Shown here one piece after another: positions 7,299 through 14,677 of a stretch of DNA of 16,877 nt. The notes under the pieces were generated by a model, which saw nothing but the letters and a program-made list of their open reading frames with translations, did no database searches and had not been told where the DNA came from. Numbering within the stretch: position 1 is the stretch's first letter; each line of letters begins with the position of its first letter. Both the position numbers and the translations under genes were made by a program. The stretch is from the NCBI GenBank assembly GCA_030611185.1, contig JAUWQG010000010.1:1-16877 (forward strand), written 5' to 3'. The DNA comes from Nitrososphaerota archaeon. Its GTDB lineage: Archaea > Thermoproteota > Nitrososphaeria > Nitrososphaerales > Nitrosopumilaceae.

Positions 7299-7604
7299 TT
7301 ACTGTCCCAAGATGATAAACATCATGACTATACCGTAGATAGCGATTGATTCTACCATACCTACGAAGATGAATACTTTTGACTGTAATGCTGGGTTCTC
7401 ACTAATTACTGCAAGACCTGCTGCACCTACTTGACCTAAACCGATTCCGGCTCCAGCAGCTGCTAACCCAAATGCTAAACCTGCACCTAAAAGTTTCATG
7501 CCAGCACCATCAGATGCTCCTGATTCTTGAGCATAAGCAGTACCAGTGAATCCTAATGCTGAAATTACAATTGTTGCCAAAAGTGCTAATACAATAGGTT
7601 TCAT
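7299..7604 (-). CDS. atpK: A-type ATP synthase membrane rotor subunit K (c subunit, proteolipid)
   Basis: The 101-aa proteolipid forms the ion-carrying rotor ring. Residues 1-25 look like a cleavable signal peptide (hydrophobic stretch, then TAYAQ). A single two-helix hairpin follows: helix 1 is glycine/alanine-rich (about 36-66), the loop is ENPALQ, and helix 2 carries the ion-binding E85 in VESIAIYG. Nearby Q58, S86 and Y90 could help ligand an ion, but coupling to Na+ versus H+ cannot be decided by eye. It is the last gene of the atpE-A-B-D series, 52 bp after the 43-aa gene. A TATA-like TTTAAATAT at 7628-7636, about 28 nt before the ATG, suggests its own promoter, in line with the need for many copies per complex. 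Confidence 0.95.
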   Translation of the reverse strand: MKPIVLALLATIVISALGFTGTAYAQESGASDGAGMKLLGAGLAFGLAAAGAGIGLGQVGAAGLAVISENPALQSKVFIFVGMVESIAIYGIVMMFIILGQ

Positions 7605-7656
7605 GTACGATTAAGCCCCTTCCGTTCCATATTTAAATCATGATAATTTTTTTGGA
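7605..7656 (-). promoter_or_regulatory. Probable internal promoter of atpK with adjacent palindrome
   Basis: On the minus strand TTTAAATAT (7628-7636) lies 24-32 nt before the atpK ATG, the spacing of an archaeal TATA box for a nearly leaderless transcript. Further upstream, overlapping the end of the 43-aa gene, GATCAAATTTGATC (7655-7668) is a perfect 14-bp palindrome that could be an operator or a weak stem. It is not followed by a T-run on the minus strand, so it does not look like a terminator. Confidence 0.5.
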
Positions 7657-7788
7657 TCAAATTTGATCAAGTGTCTTTTTTTTGAATGTTTGAAGATCAT
7701 CCTTGATAGACTGGGAAGACTTTTGGTGATCTTGTTCTAATGATTTTTTTGAACCTTCAATTAATTTTTTAATTTCTTCTTTTGCCAT
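7657..7788 (-). CDS. Small 43-aa charged helical protein of the ATP synthase operon
   Basis: This short gene lies between atpD and atpK. Its ATG (7786-7788) overlaps the atpD stop by one base (TAATG on the minus strand), a classic translational-coupling junction, and it ends at TGA 7657-7659. The product begins MAKEEIKKLIEG and is rich in Lys, Glu/Asp, Gln and Ser. It has no hydrophobic stretch and would form a single soluble amphipathic helix. Known archaeal operons encode a coiled-coil peripheral-stalk subunit H of about 100 aa that is missing here; this peptide could be a reduced counterpart, an assembly factor or a regulator. That function is a guess; the support that it is a gene is the exact overlap and its place in the operon. 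Confidence 0.72.
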   Translation of the reverse strand: MAKEEIKKLIEGSKKSLEQDHQKSSQSIKDDLQTFKKKTLDQI

Positions 7789-8420
7789 TATTTTCTACTC
7801 TCCATCTTGGCTTTAACTTTTTTTAACTTTGCGAAATCTTCTCTTTCCCTTTCTTCTAGGGTAGCTAGAATAAATCGAATTTTTTCTTTATACTGTGGAA
7901 TAATTACATTTTCTAATGCATTTAGTAATTTTTGTGTTTTCTCAAGTGCCTTTGCTAAACTGAAGATAGAGTTTTCATACTCTGCTGCTTTGCAGATTTT
8001 TGGTAGTAATTCTTTGATCTGTTTTGCTGCTCTATCTATTGAAGAGTTTGTATCTGCAAATCCATAAGGCATTGATTTTGTATCTTTTTCAGTTACTGTT
8101 AGTGCAGGAATTTTAACATCTACAACTCTTCTTTGATGAACGTCAACTTCCATTACTGGTGGTGTTGATTCAGCAACAGAATCCACTGTTCCTGTTCCTA
8201 ATGCAAGGTATGCTTCATTGACAGATTTGTAAATATCTTGTAGTGGATCCCAAATACCACCCCTGGCCTTTGAGGCTTCTTGAATCATCTCTTCAATATT
8301 TTTTAAAAGAACCTTACGTTTGTCATCTAAAATTCCCTGAACCATTGTTGCAACTTGATTAGATTTTTTGTATTTTAGTAGTTCAATTTTTGTTGCAGCA
8401 ACATTTTGTCCAAATGACAT
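7788..8420 (-). CDS. atpD: A-type ATP synthase subunit D (central stalk)
   Basis: Subunit D is the long coiled-coil axle that turns inside the A3B3 head and links it to the c-ring. The 210-aa product is highly charged, with helical N- and C-terminal parts (KIELLKYKKSNQVATMVQGILDDKRKVLL; then ENVIIPQYKEKIRFILATLEEREREDF), the typical D-subunit pattern, and a more variable middle. Length is normal. The ATG begins 4 bp after the atpB stop, and the stop overlaps the start of the 43-aa gene by one base, so it belongs to the atpE-A-B-D operon. Confidence 0.95.
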   Translation of the reverse strand: MSFGQNVAATKIELLKYKKSNQVATMVQGILDDKRKVLLKNIEEMIQEASKARGGIWDPLQDIYKSVNEAYLALGTGTVDSVAESTPPVMEVDVHQRRVVDVKIPALTVTEKDTKSMPYGFADTNSSIDRAAKQIKELLPKICKAAEYENSIFSLAKALEKTQKLLNALENVIIPQYKEKIRFILATLEEREREDFAKLKKVKAKMESRK

Positions 8421-8424
8421 TTTG

Positions 8425-9807
8425 CTATTTTTCCTTATAATATTGGTCTACGTATTTGTCTTTGATTTTAGTAATTTCATTCTTGGGTAGTTTAGAAACA
8501 ATTTTCCACATAATACCAAGAGTTTCTTCTATGGTTCTATTTTCATCAGTTGCCTGAGTTAAAAACTCGTTTTCAAAGGCATCTCCAACGTCCATGTATT
8601 TCAAATCTATTTCAGTTAATCCTGCTTTACCTACAATTCCTGCAAGAGCCCTTACTTCTTGTGCTCGGGAATATGCATCATAAATCTGATTTGAAACTTC
8701 ACCATGATCTGCTCTTGTACTTCCCTCACCAATTCCATCTTTCATCAATCGACTAAGACTCATCAAGATGTTTACAGGTGGATAGACTCCTTGTCTGAAC
8801 AAATCTCTTCCAAGTACGATTTGGCCTTCTGTAATGTATCCCGTAAGGTCAGGAATAGGGTGAGTAATATCATCTGAAGGCATTGATAAAATTGGAACTT
8901 GTGTAACACTTCCTTTTCTGCCATTTAGTTTTCCCGCTCTTTCATAAATTGTTGACAAGTCGGTGTAAAGATAGCCGGGATAACCTTTTCGTCCTGGTAC
9001 TTCTTCTCTAGCTGCACTAATTTCTCTTAATGCCTCAGCATAGTTTGTCATATCAGTTAGTATAACCAAAACATGCATTCCAAGTTCAAATGCCAAATAC
9101 TCTGCAACAGTTAGTGCAACACGTGGAGTGATGATTCGTTCAATTGCAGGATCATCTGCTGTATTTAGGAAAAGAACACTTCGCTTTAGCGCACCAGATT
9201 CTTCAAGACTTCTTCTGAAATATTCTGCTTCACTATATTGCACACCAATTGCAGCAAAAACTACTGCGAAATCATCTTGTGTACCAACCACACTTGCTTG
9301 CCTTGCAATTTGTGCTGCAAGAAGGTTGTGAGACATACCTGAGCCTGAAAATATTGGAAGTTTTTGTCCTCTAATCAAAGTCATCGTTCCATCAATTACT
9401 GAAACGCCAGTTTGAATGAAGTCTTTAGGATATTCTCTTTGTTCAGGATTCATTGGTTCACCGTTAATGTCAACAAATTTATCAGCAATTGGATCTGGCA
9501 ATCCGTCTTTTGGTCTACCTAAACCATCAAAGACTCTTCCAAGTAATTCTTTTGATACAGGCATTTCCATCATTTTGCCAACAAATTTTGCATTAGTACC
9601 GGAAATGGATAATCCAGTTGTTCCTTCAAATACCTGAACAATTGCTTTACCGTTCCCAACTTCAAGAACTTTACCTAATCTTCTTTCTCCTTCATTTGTT
9701 TCAATCTCTACAAGTTCATCAAATGCTGCATTTGAAACATCATCAACTACTACTAGTGGACCTTTAATTTCTGCGATCTTACTGTACTGAACTCCCCCTT
9801 CACTCAA
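8425..9807 (-). CDS. atpB: A-type ATP synthase subunit B (non-catalytic, regulatory)
   Basis: Subunit B alternates with A in the hexameric head and contributes to nucleotide binding at the interface. The 460-aa protein has the N-terminal barrel (YSKIAEIKGPLVVVDDV), a degenerate P-loop (FSGSGMSHN, 153-161) in place of GxxxxGKT, and family signatures such as ILTDMTNYAEALREISAAREEVPGRKGYPGYLYTDLS. Lack of the Walker lysine is normal for this subunit. The TTG start overlaps the atpA stop by 4 bp (TTGA on the minus strand), so translation is probably coupled; no better in-frame start is nearby. atpD follows after 4 bp. Confidence 0.97.
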   Translation of the reverse strand: MSEGGVQYSKIAEIKGPLVVVDDVSNAAFDELVEIETNEGERRLGKVLEVGNGKAIVQVFEGTTGLSISGTNAKFVGKMMEMPVSKELLGRVFDGLGRPKDGLPDPIADKFVDINGEPMNPEQREYPKDFIQTGVSVIDGTMTLIRGQKLPIFSGSGMSHNLLAAQIARQASVVGTQDDFAVVFAAIGVQYSEAEYFRRSLEESGALKRSVLFLNTADDPAIERIITPRVALTVAEYLAFELGMHVLVILTDMTNYAEALREISAAREEVPGRKGYPGYLYTDLSTIYERAGKLNGRKGSVTQVPILSMPSDDITHPIPDLTGYITEGQIVLGRDLFRQGVYPPVNILMSLSRLMKDGIGEGSTRADHGEVSNQIYDAYSRAQEVRALAGIVGKAGLTEIDLKYMDVGDAFENEFLTQATDENRTIEETLGIMWKIVSKLPKNEITKIKDKYVDQYYKEK

Positions 9808-11582
9808 TTTTGAACTTTCACTCCCGTAATGCTTTTGAATTGTTCTTGCATGTCAACATCTAATTGATCAAGTTTTGACATTTCATCATCTTTAATATCC
9901 ATTCTTGCCTTTAGCATTGAACTAACAACTGACATTGCTCGAATATCAGCTAATGCTGCGCCTTCCTTGAGGGCTTGTTGTCCTCTATTGTAAAAGTCAA
10001 CAAGAAGTTTTAGTAATTTGTACTGTTTTTCTGGACTACAATAAGTATCAACTTCATCAAATGAGTTTTGTTGTAACAGACCAATCTTTATCATTCTTGC
10101 AACTTCAAGAATTAATTTCTCTTCATCAGGTAATGCTTCTGGACCTAGGAGTCTAACAATTTCTTTTAGTGTATCTTCTCTTTGTAAAACACCATAAGAT
10201 TCACCTCTAAGTTTTAGCCAGTCTTCACTGATATTTTCTCCCCACCATTTTGCAATGTCGGCCAAATAACCAGAATAGCTGTTCATCCAATTAATTGATG
10301 GATAGTGTCTAGAGTATGCTAGCTTTGCATCCAAAGCCCAAAAAGTTTTGATAAATCTCATTGTGTGAGTAGTTACTGGTTCAGTAAAGTCTCCTCCTGA
10401 TGGAGATACTGCACCAATTAAGGTAACTGAACCATCACGGTCTGGGCTTCCAGAGGCTCTAACGCGACCTGCTCTTTCATAAAATTCTGCTAATCTTGAT
10501 GCGAGATATGATGGGTAACCTTCTTCTGCGGGCATCTCTTCTAAACGTCCACTCATCTCTCTGAGGGATTCTGCCCATCTGCTAGTTGAATCTGCTACAA
10601 GTACAACATCTTTACCCATATCTCTGTAATATTCAGCAATTGTTACACCAGTGTAGATACTTGCCTCTCTTGCTGCCACTGGCATGTTACTTGTATTTGC
10701 AACCAAAACAGTTCTATCCATAAGTGGTTTTCCAGTTCTTGGATCTTTGAGTTCTGGGAATTCTACAAGTACTTCTGTCATTTCATTTCCTCTTTCACCA
10801 CATCCAATGTAAACTACAACTTGAGAATCTGCCCATTTTGCAATTTGGTGTAGGGTTACTGTTTTTCCTGTTCCAAATGCTCCTGGAATAGAACCAGTAC
10901 CACCTTTTGCAATTGGGAAAAATGTATCAATAACACGTTGTCCTGTTATAAGTGGGACTGTTGGATCATGTCGTTTTAAGAATGGACGTGGTTTTCTAAC
11001 AGGCCATTTATGATACATCTTAAGAGGGAAAGTTTGACCATCTTTTTCAGTGGTTGCCATTTCAGTTTCTAAATCATAATCGCCTTCACTTACAATATTT
11101 GTAATTTTTCCTCCTTTGTGGTCAGGGGGAACCATAATGGAATTCTCAATTAGAGATGATTCTTGAACAGTGCCAATTACACTTCCTGGAGTAACCTCAT
11201 CGCCAACGCTTACTGTTGGTACAAAATGATATTGTTTGGTCATATCTACAGGAGTTGTTGTAATACCTCTTCCAATAAAGGAGCCTGAGGCTTTTGATAG
11301 TTCTTTTAGTGGTCTTTGAATTCCATCATAAATTTGTCCAATGATTCCTGGACCTAGTAAAACACTAAGCGGATTTCCAGTACCAACTACAGGCTCACCT
11401 GGTTTTAATCCGCTTGTTGATTCATAAACTTGAATAAATGCAACATCTCCTGTAAGTCGAATAACTTCGCCAACAAGTTTGGAATTTCCAACAGTTACAG
11501 TCTCATACATTTTTGCATCAGACATTCCGTCTGCCCTAACAGCAGGACCGCTCACCCAAACTATTCTACCCTTCGCTGCCAT
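9804..11582 (-). CDS. atpA: A-type ATP synthase catalytic subunit A
   Basis: Subunit A makes and splits ATP in the A3B3 head. The 592-aa product has the N-terminal barrel (GRIVWVSGPAVRADGM), the non-homologous region insert of A/V-type enzymes (about 115-200), and the nucleotide domain with P-loop GAFGTGKT (234-241, K240), GERGNE (262-267) and DSTSRWAE (331-338). The catalytic glutamate is the E of GERGNE. The P-loop differs from the usual archaeal GPFGSGKT. No intein is present, unlike in some archaeal A subunits. The ATG follows the atpE stop with no gap (TAGATG), where many archaea have atpC and atpF; the stop overlaps the atpB start by 4 bp. Confidence 0.98.
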   Translation of the reverse strand: MAAKGRIVWVSGPAVRADGMSDAKMYETVTVGNSKLVGEVIRLTGDVAFIQVYESTSGLKPGEPVVGTGNPLSVLLGPGIIGQIYDGIQRPLKELSKASGSFIGRGITTTPVDMTKQYHFVPTVSVGDEVTPGSVIGTVQESSLIENSIMVPPDHKGGKITNIVSEGDYDLETEMATTEKDGQTFPLKMYHKWPVRKPRPFLKRHDPTVPLITGQRVIDTFFPIAKGGTGSIPGAFGTGKTVTLHQIAKWADSQVVVYIGCGERGNEMTEVLVEFPELKDPRTGKPLMDRTVLVANTSNMPVAAREASIYTGVTIAEYYRDMGKDVVLVADSTSRWAESLREMSGRLEEMPAEEGYPSYLASRLAEFYERAGRVRASGSPDRDGSVTLIGAVSPSGGDFTEPVTTHTMRFIKTFWALDAKLAYSRHYPSINWMNSYSGYLADIAKWWGENISEDWLKLRGESYGVLQREDTLKEIVRLLGPEALPDEEKLILEVARMIKIGLLQQNSFDEVDTYCSPEKQYKLLKLLVDFYNRGQQALKEGAALADIRAMSVVSSMLKARMDIKDDEMSKLDQLDVDMQEQFKSITGVKVQN

Positions 11583-12182
11583 CTAATTACCCACTCCGAA
11601 TTGAGTTGTTATGTCTTTCCTAATTAAAGGCTTCAATCTTTGAATTTTAGCATCAAGGGTATTATCAAATGTCATGGCACCGTCTTTTGATTTTACTTTA
11701 ACACCACCAAGACAATCAATTGTTTCAGAAGAAAACTCAGCTCCTGGATATTGAGATAAGTTGGATTGAACAATGTCTTTGTCTTTAGAATTTGTAAAAA
11801 CAATGACTTCATTTGTGCCCAAGTTTTTAGTTGATTCATCTAATAGAGATTTAATTAAATTTGAATAATCACCACTGCGATCAGCATTTGCAATTTCATC
11901 AAGTGCTTTTGCAAACACTTTATCAATTGATTCTTCTACAGTAGTCAACTGTTTGTTTCTGGCCTTAAGATCTGAGCTGCCAATAATTTGTTTCTCAATT
12001 TTATCTGCTTCCTTTCTACCATTGGAGATAATTTGATCGTATTCCTGCTCTAATGTAGAAACAGAATCATCTAGTTTTTGTCTAGATTCTGAAAGTGCTG
12101 AATCAAGACTTGATAAAATATTTGATTCTGTGTGGTTTAGAATTTTGTCTATAGTATTTTCTAGTGAAGAATTAGATGCCAA
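11583..12182 (-). CDS. atpE: A-type ATP synthase subunit E (peripheral stalk)
   Basis: Subunit E forms part of the stator that holds the catalytic head against rotation. The 199-aa protein has a long charged N-terminal coiled coil (about 1-95, for example LEQEYDQIISNGRKEADKIEKQ) and a compact C-terminal domain with the family's LGGVKVKSKDGAMTFDNTLDAKI segment, which contacts the head. Length is normal. It starts at TTG (12180-12182), about 28 nt after a TATA-like ATTAAAAT; no in-frame ATG or GTG lies close. It is the first gene of the minus-strand operon, followed with no gap by atpA. Confidence 0.94.
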   Translation of the reverse strand: MASNSSLENTIDKILNHTESNILSSLDSALSESRQKLDDSVSTLEQEYDQIISNGRKEADKIEKQIIGSSDLKARNKQLTTVEESIDKVFAKALDEIANADRSGDYSNLIKSLLDESTKNLGTNEVIVFTNSKDKDIVQSNLSQYPGAEFSSETIDCLGGVKVKSKDGAMTFDNTLDAKIQRLKPLIRKDITTQFGVGN

Positions 12183-12273
12183 TGTGAGGCGTTGACTCGA
12201 TAATAGATTTTAATGTTTGGGAATGAATAAATCAGAAAGATATTAAAATCAAAGAAAAAATCACTTGTGTATC
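12183..12273. promoter_or_regulatory. Divergent promoters of atpE operon and atpI
   Basis: Each direction has nearly the same TATA-like element. On the minus strand CATTAAAATC (plus positions 12206-12215) lies about 28 nt before the atpE TTG. On the plus strand GATATTAAAATC begins at 12239, about 30 nt before the TTG at 12274 used here for atpI. The shared ATTAAAATC and close spacing suggest matched expression of the two halves of the ATP synthase locus. Confidence 0.5.
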
Positions 12274-14373
12274 TTGGCTACAGCCGATCTAAAATTAGGA
12301 ACTGTTATTTTGCCAAGAAGTGAGTCTCCTCGAGCAATTTCCAGACTAACTGAATTTACATGGTTTCACAAAATTGAAACAGATAATGATCTAGTAACTC
12401 CGGAAATCGATGATCTTCTCTTAGAAGCCCAAAAAGCCTTTCAGTCAATTGATGATGTGGTAAAGGGGTTAGGAATTCCACCAATTGTGGGGATTATGGA
12501 GATTCTTTTCAAAGGAACTGTAATCAAAAAGAAGGATTACGAGATTGATGAAATTGAAGATATGGTAAATTATCTTAAAGAAACTGCACCTTCAATTATT
12601 GACAAACCTGCTGAACTTCTAGAAGAGGCTACAAATACAAAACTTGCAATTGAGGAGTTTACCTCGCTTAAAGAAACATTGGAAGTAATTAAGAAAATGA
12701 AAATAGATCTGACAGGGTTTGGATTAATGAAATATTTTTACACGAATCTCTTTGTTATCAATTCTTCAGACTTTGAAGAAATTAGTCGTTCTCTTGAAGG
12801 TATTACATTTTACAAATACGATTTGGAGAATAAAGAAAAATCTGCGTTACTAATAATTTCTGATTCAGAAGATTCTGAAAAAGTCCTAAAGGTTCTAAGG
12901 AGTTTTAATTCTAACGCATTTACAATTCCTCAAGGAATGCCACAAGTTCCTAGTGATGCTTATGCAACCGCAACAGCAAAAATTAAGGAACTAACTGAAA
13001 AACAATCGTCAAATAAAAAACAAATTGCAAAAATCAAAAAGAGTCTAAGACGAGATATTTTATCTATTCATGAAAAGGCTCTAGTTGCAAAAGATGTCCT
13101 TGAGAGTCTAAGAAAACCTGGTGGTACCAAACACTTTGCAGTAATTCAAGGATTTGTTCCAAAAAAAATGGAGAAAAAATTTCAAGATTCAACTGAACAA
13201 TGGACATCAGTTGTAGAGGAAGTAACTGATCCGAAATTAGTCAATGAATTACCAACCCTATTTGACAATAAAAGATTCGTAAGAACATTTGAGGTAATTA
13301 CCAAAAGTCAGGGAATTCCAAAGAAGGGAGAGTCAGACCCAACCCCAATGATTGCCCTAATGTGGCCAATTTTCTATGGATTGATGTTTGCAGATATGGG
13401 TCATGGTCTTTTGTTAATGGGTTTAGGATTATTATTCAAAGTGAAAGGACAAGGTAATCTTTCAAGATGGGGAATGTTAATTGCAATTTCTGGTGCATCA
13501 GCTGCAATAGCGGGTGTTGGTACAGGAGAAATGTTTGGATTTCATTTGGATCATATGGGTCCACTTGAAGGACTTTTAGAAGAAGGAGGTGCATTATACT
13601 CTGTTAGTTGGATTGTTGGAATTCTAAGTGTTGCAGAGCTTACATTTGATCAAGTAATCAACATACTCAAAGTCTCATTGTTCCTAGGTATAGTACATCT
13701 AGTTTGGGCGATGACTTTGAGAATGCAAAGATTAGCTCAAACAGGACAAAAGCTAGTGTTGTATATGGAGGCAATTCCAAATCTTGCACTTTACGGAGGA
13801 ATTGTTGTAATCATTATGTGTGCTATTGGTTCACAATATGATGTGATGAATATGTACTCTAAAGTTCATACTGAGGCTGTTCCTTGGGTAACAATGTTCT
13901 TAGGTGATTGGGCTCAGGTTTGGATTATTACAAGAATTGCAGTAGTGATCATAATTGCATCAATGGTACTAATGATAATTGGTGGAATTATGCATGCTAA
14001 GAAACATCCAGAAGATGGTGGAGATCCTGCAAGTGTAATAATGGAAGTATTTCTTGGAAAAACAGTGGAGGCTTTAGCTCATACAATTAGCTATGCTCGG
14101 CTTGGCATTATGCTGCTTGTCCATGCGGCGCTATTATTGACAGTAAATAATGCATTTTCATCATTGGGTGGTGTAGAGTCTGGAGGAGCTATGGTATTGA
14201 TAATTGGTGGAAACTTGGGAATAATGATGATTGAAGGACTAATTGTGTATATCCAGTCTCTCAGATTGCATTTGTATGAATTCTTTACAAAGTGGTATGT
14301 TGGTGGTGCACAACCATTTGCTCAACTTAGACAAGAATTAATTTATAATAATTTTATTTGGAAAAAAAAGTAA
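12274..14373 (+). CDS. atpI: A-type ATP synthase subunit I (a subunit, membrane stator)
   Basis: Subunit I/a forms the two ion half-channels beside the c-ring. The 699-aa protein has a cytoplasmic N-terminal half (to about residue 355) with a coiled-coil region, and a C-terminal membrane half of about eight helices starting at MIALMWPIFYGLMFADMGHG. The essential arginine that faces the c-ring glutamate is R609 in ISYARLGIMLL. The later helix with QSLRLHLYEFFTKWY is also typical. The start is TTG; 12274 (MATADLKLG) fits the TATA spacing best, and an in-frame TTG at 12265 would add three residues. The gene is divergent from atpE-A-B-D-K, an uncommon split; no C, F or H gene follows. Confidence 0.95.
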   Translation: MATADLKLGTVILPRSESPRAISRLTEFTWFHKIETDNDLVTPEIDDLLLEAQKAFQSIDDVVKGLGIPPIVGIMEILFKGTVIKKKDYEIDEIEDMVNYLKETAPSIIDKPAELLEEATNTKLAIEEFTSLKETLEVIKKMKIDLTGFGLMKYFYTNLFVINSSDFEEISRSLEGITFYKYDLENKEKSALLIISDSEDSEKVLKVLRSFNSNAFTIPQGMPQVPSDAYATATAKIKELTEKQSSNKKQIAKIKKSLRRDILSIHEKALVAKDVLESLRKPGGTKHFAVIQGFVPKKMEKKFQDSTEQWTSVVEEVTDPKLVNELPTLFDNKRFVRTFEVITKSQGIPKKGESDPTPMIALMWPIFYGLMFADMGHGLLLMGLGLLFKVKGQGNLSRWGMLIAISGASAAIAGVGTGEMFGFHLDHMGPLEGLLEEGGALYSVSWIVGILSVAELTFDQVINILKVSLFLGIVHLVWAMTLRMQRLAQTGQKLVLYMEAIPNLALYGGIVVIIMCAIGSQYDVMNMYSKVHTEAVPWVTMFLGDWAQVWIITRIAVVIIIASMVLMIIGGIMHAKKHPEDGGDPASVIMEVFLGKTVEALAHTISYARLGIMLLVHAALLLTVNNAFSSLGGVESGGAMVLIIGGNLGIMMIEGLIVYIQSLRLHLYEFFTKWYVGGAQPFAQLRQELIYNNFIWKKK

Positions 14374-14474
14374 TTTAGTTGATTTCATATTTTGACAAAA
14401 ATTGGTAAATTCAAAATTTTCCTTACAATTAAAACTAAAAAAAATATAAAAATAAAATAAAGAAAAGATTACCC
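14374..14474. terminator. AT-rich convergent 3' flank of atpI and the 50-aa gene
   Basis: This 101-bp gap between convergent genes is almost pure A/T with T-runs for the plus strand (TTTTGACAAAAATTGG, AAAATTTTCC) and a long A-rich stretch (about 14430-14465) that reads as U-rich RNA from the minus strand. This suits archaeal T-tract termination in both directions. I see no gene or strong hairpin in it. Confidence 0.4.
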
Positions 14475-14627
14475 TTAGTCTTCTTTATCGTCTTTAGCTT
14501 TGTCGTGGCCTTTTTTGGCAGCATCTTTTGTTCCATCATATGCTTTAGTACCAACTTCGGCTCCTTTTTCTACGGTCTTTTTTCCAAGATCAACTCCCTT
14601 GTCTTTCATATTTTTTAAAAATCCCAT
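14475..14627 (-). CDS. Small 50-aa LEA-like lysine-rich protein
   Basis: A clean short frame runs from ATG (14625-14627) to TAA (14475-14477). After MGFLKNM the product is made of about four 11-residue repeats starting at residues 8, 19, 30 and 41. The second (VEKGAEVGTKA) and third (YDGTKDAAKKG) show the pattern, with an acidic residue at repeat positions 2 and 6 and lysine near position 10. This is the layout of group 3 LEA (LEA_4-like) proteins: hydrophilic, unfolded when wet, helical on drying or at surfaces. A role in stress protection or in binding a membrane or nucleic acid is inferred. A TATA-like AATTATAC (about 14663-14670) lies about 40 nt upstream, implying a leader of about 14 nt. 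The repeat periodicity argues that this is a real gene. Confidence 0.75.
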   Translation of the reverse strand: MGFLKNMKDKGVDLGKKTVEKGAEVGTKAYDGTKDAAKKGHDKAKDDKED

Positions 14628-14677
14628 GTATCAAAATTCTTTTAGTTCCTAAAAAATGGTGCGTATAATTTCAAATT

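Noticed and set aside
9804..11582. Possible intein in atpA, as in some archaea
   Set aside because: The P-loop region runs through without insertion and the total of 592 aa equals an intein-free A subunit.
14374..14474. Further small gene or RNA between atpI and the 50-aa gene
   Set aside because: Nearly pure A/T with frequent stops and no stable hairpin; best read as termination region.
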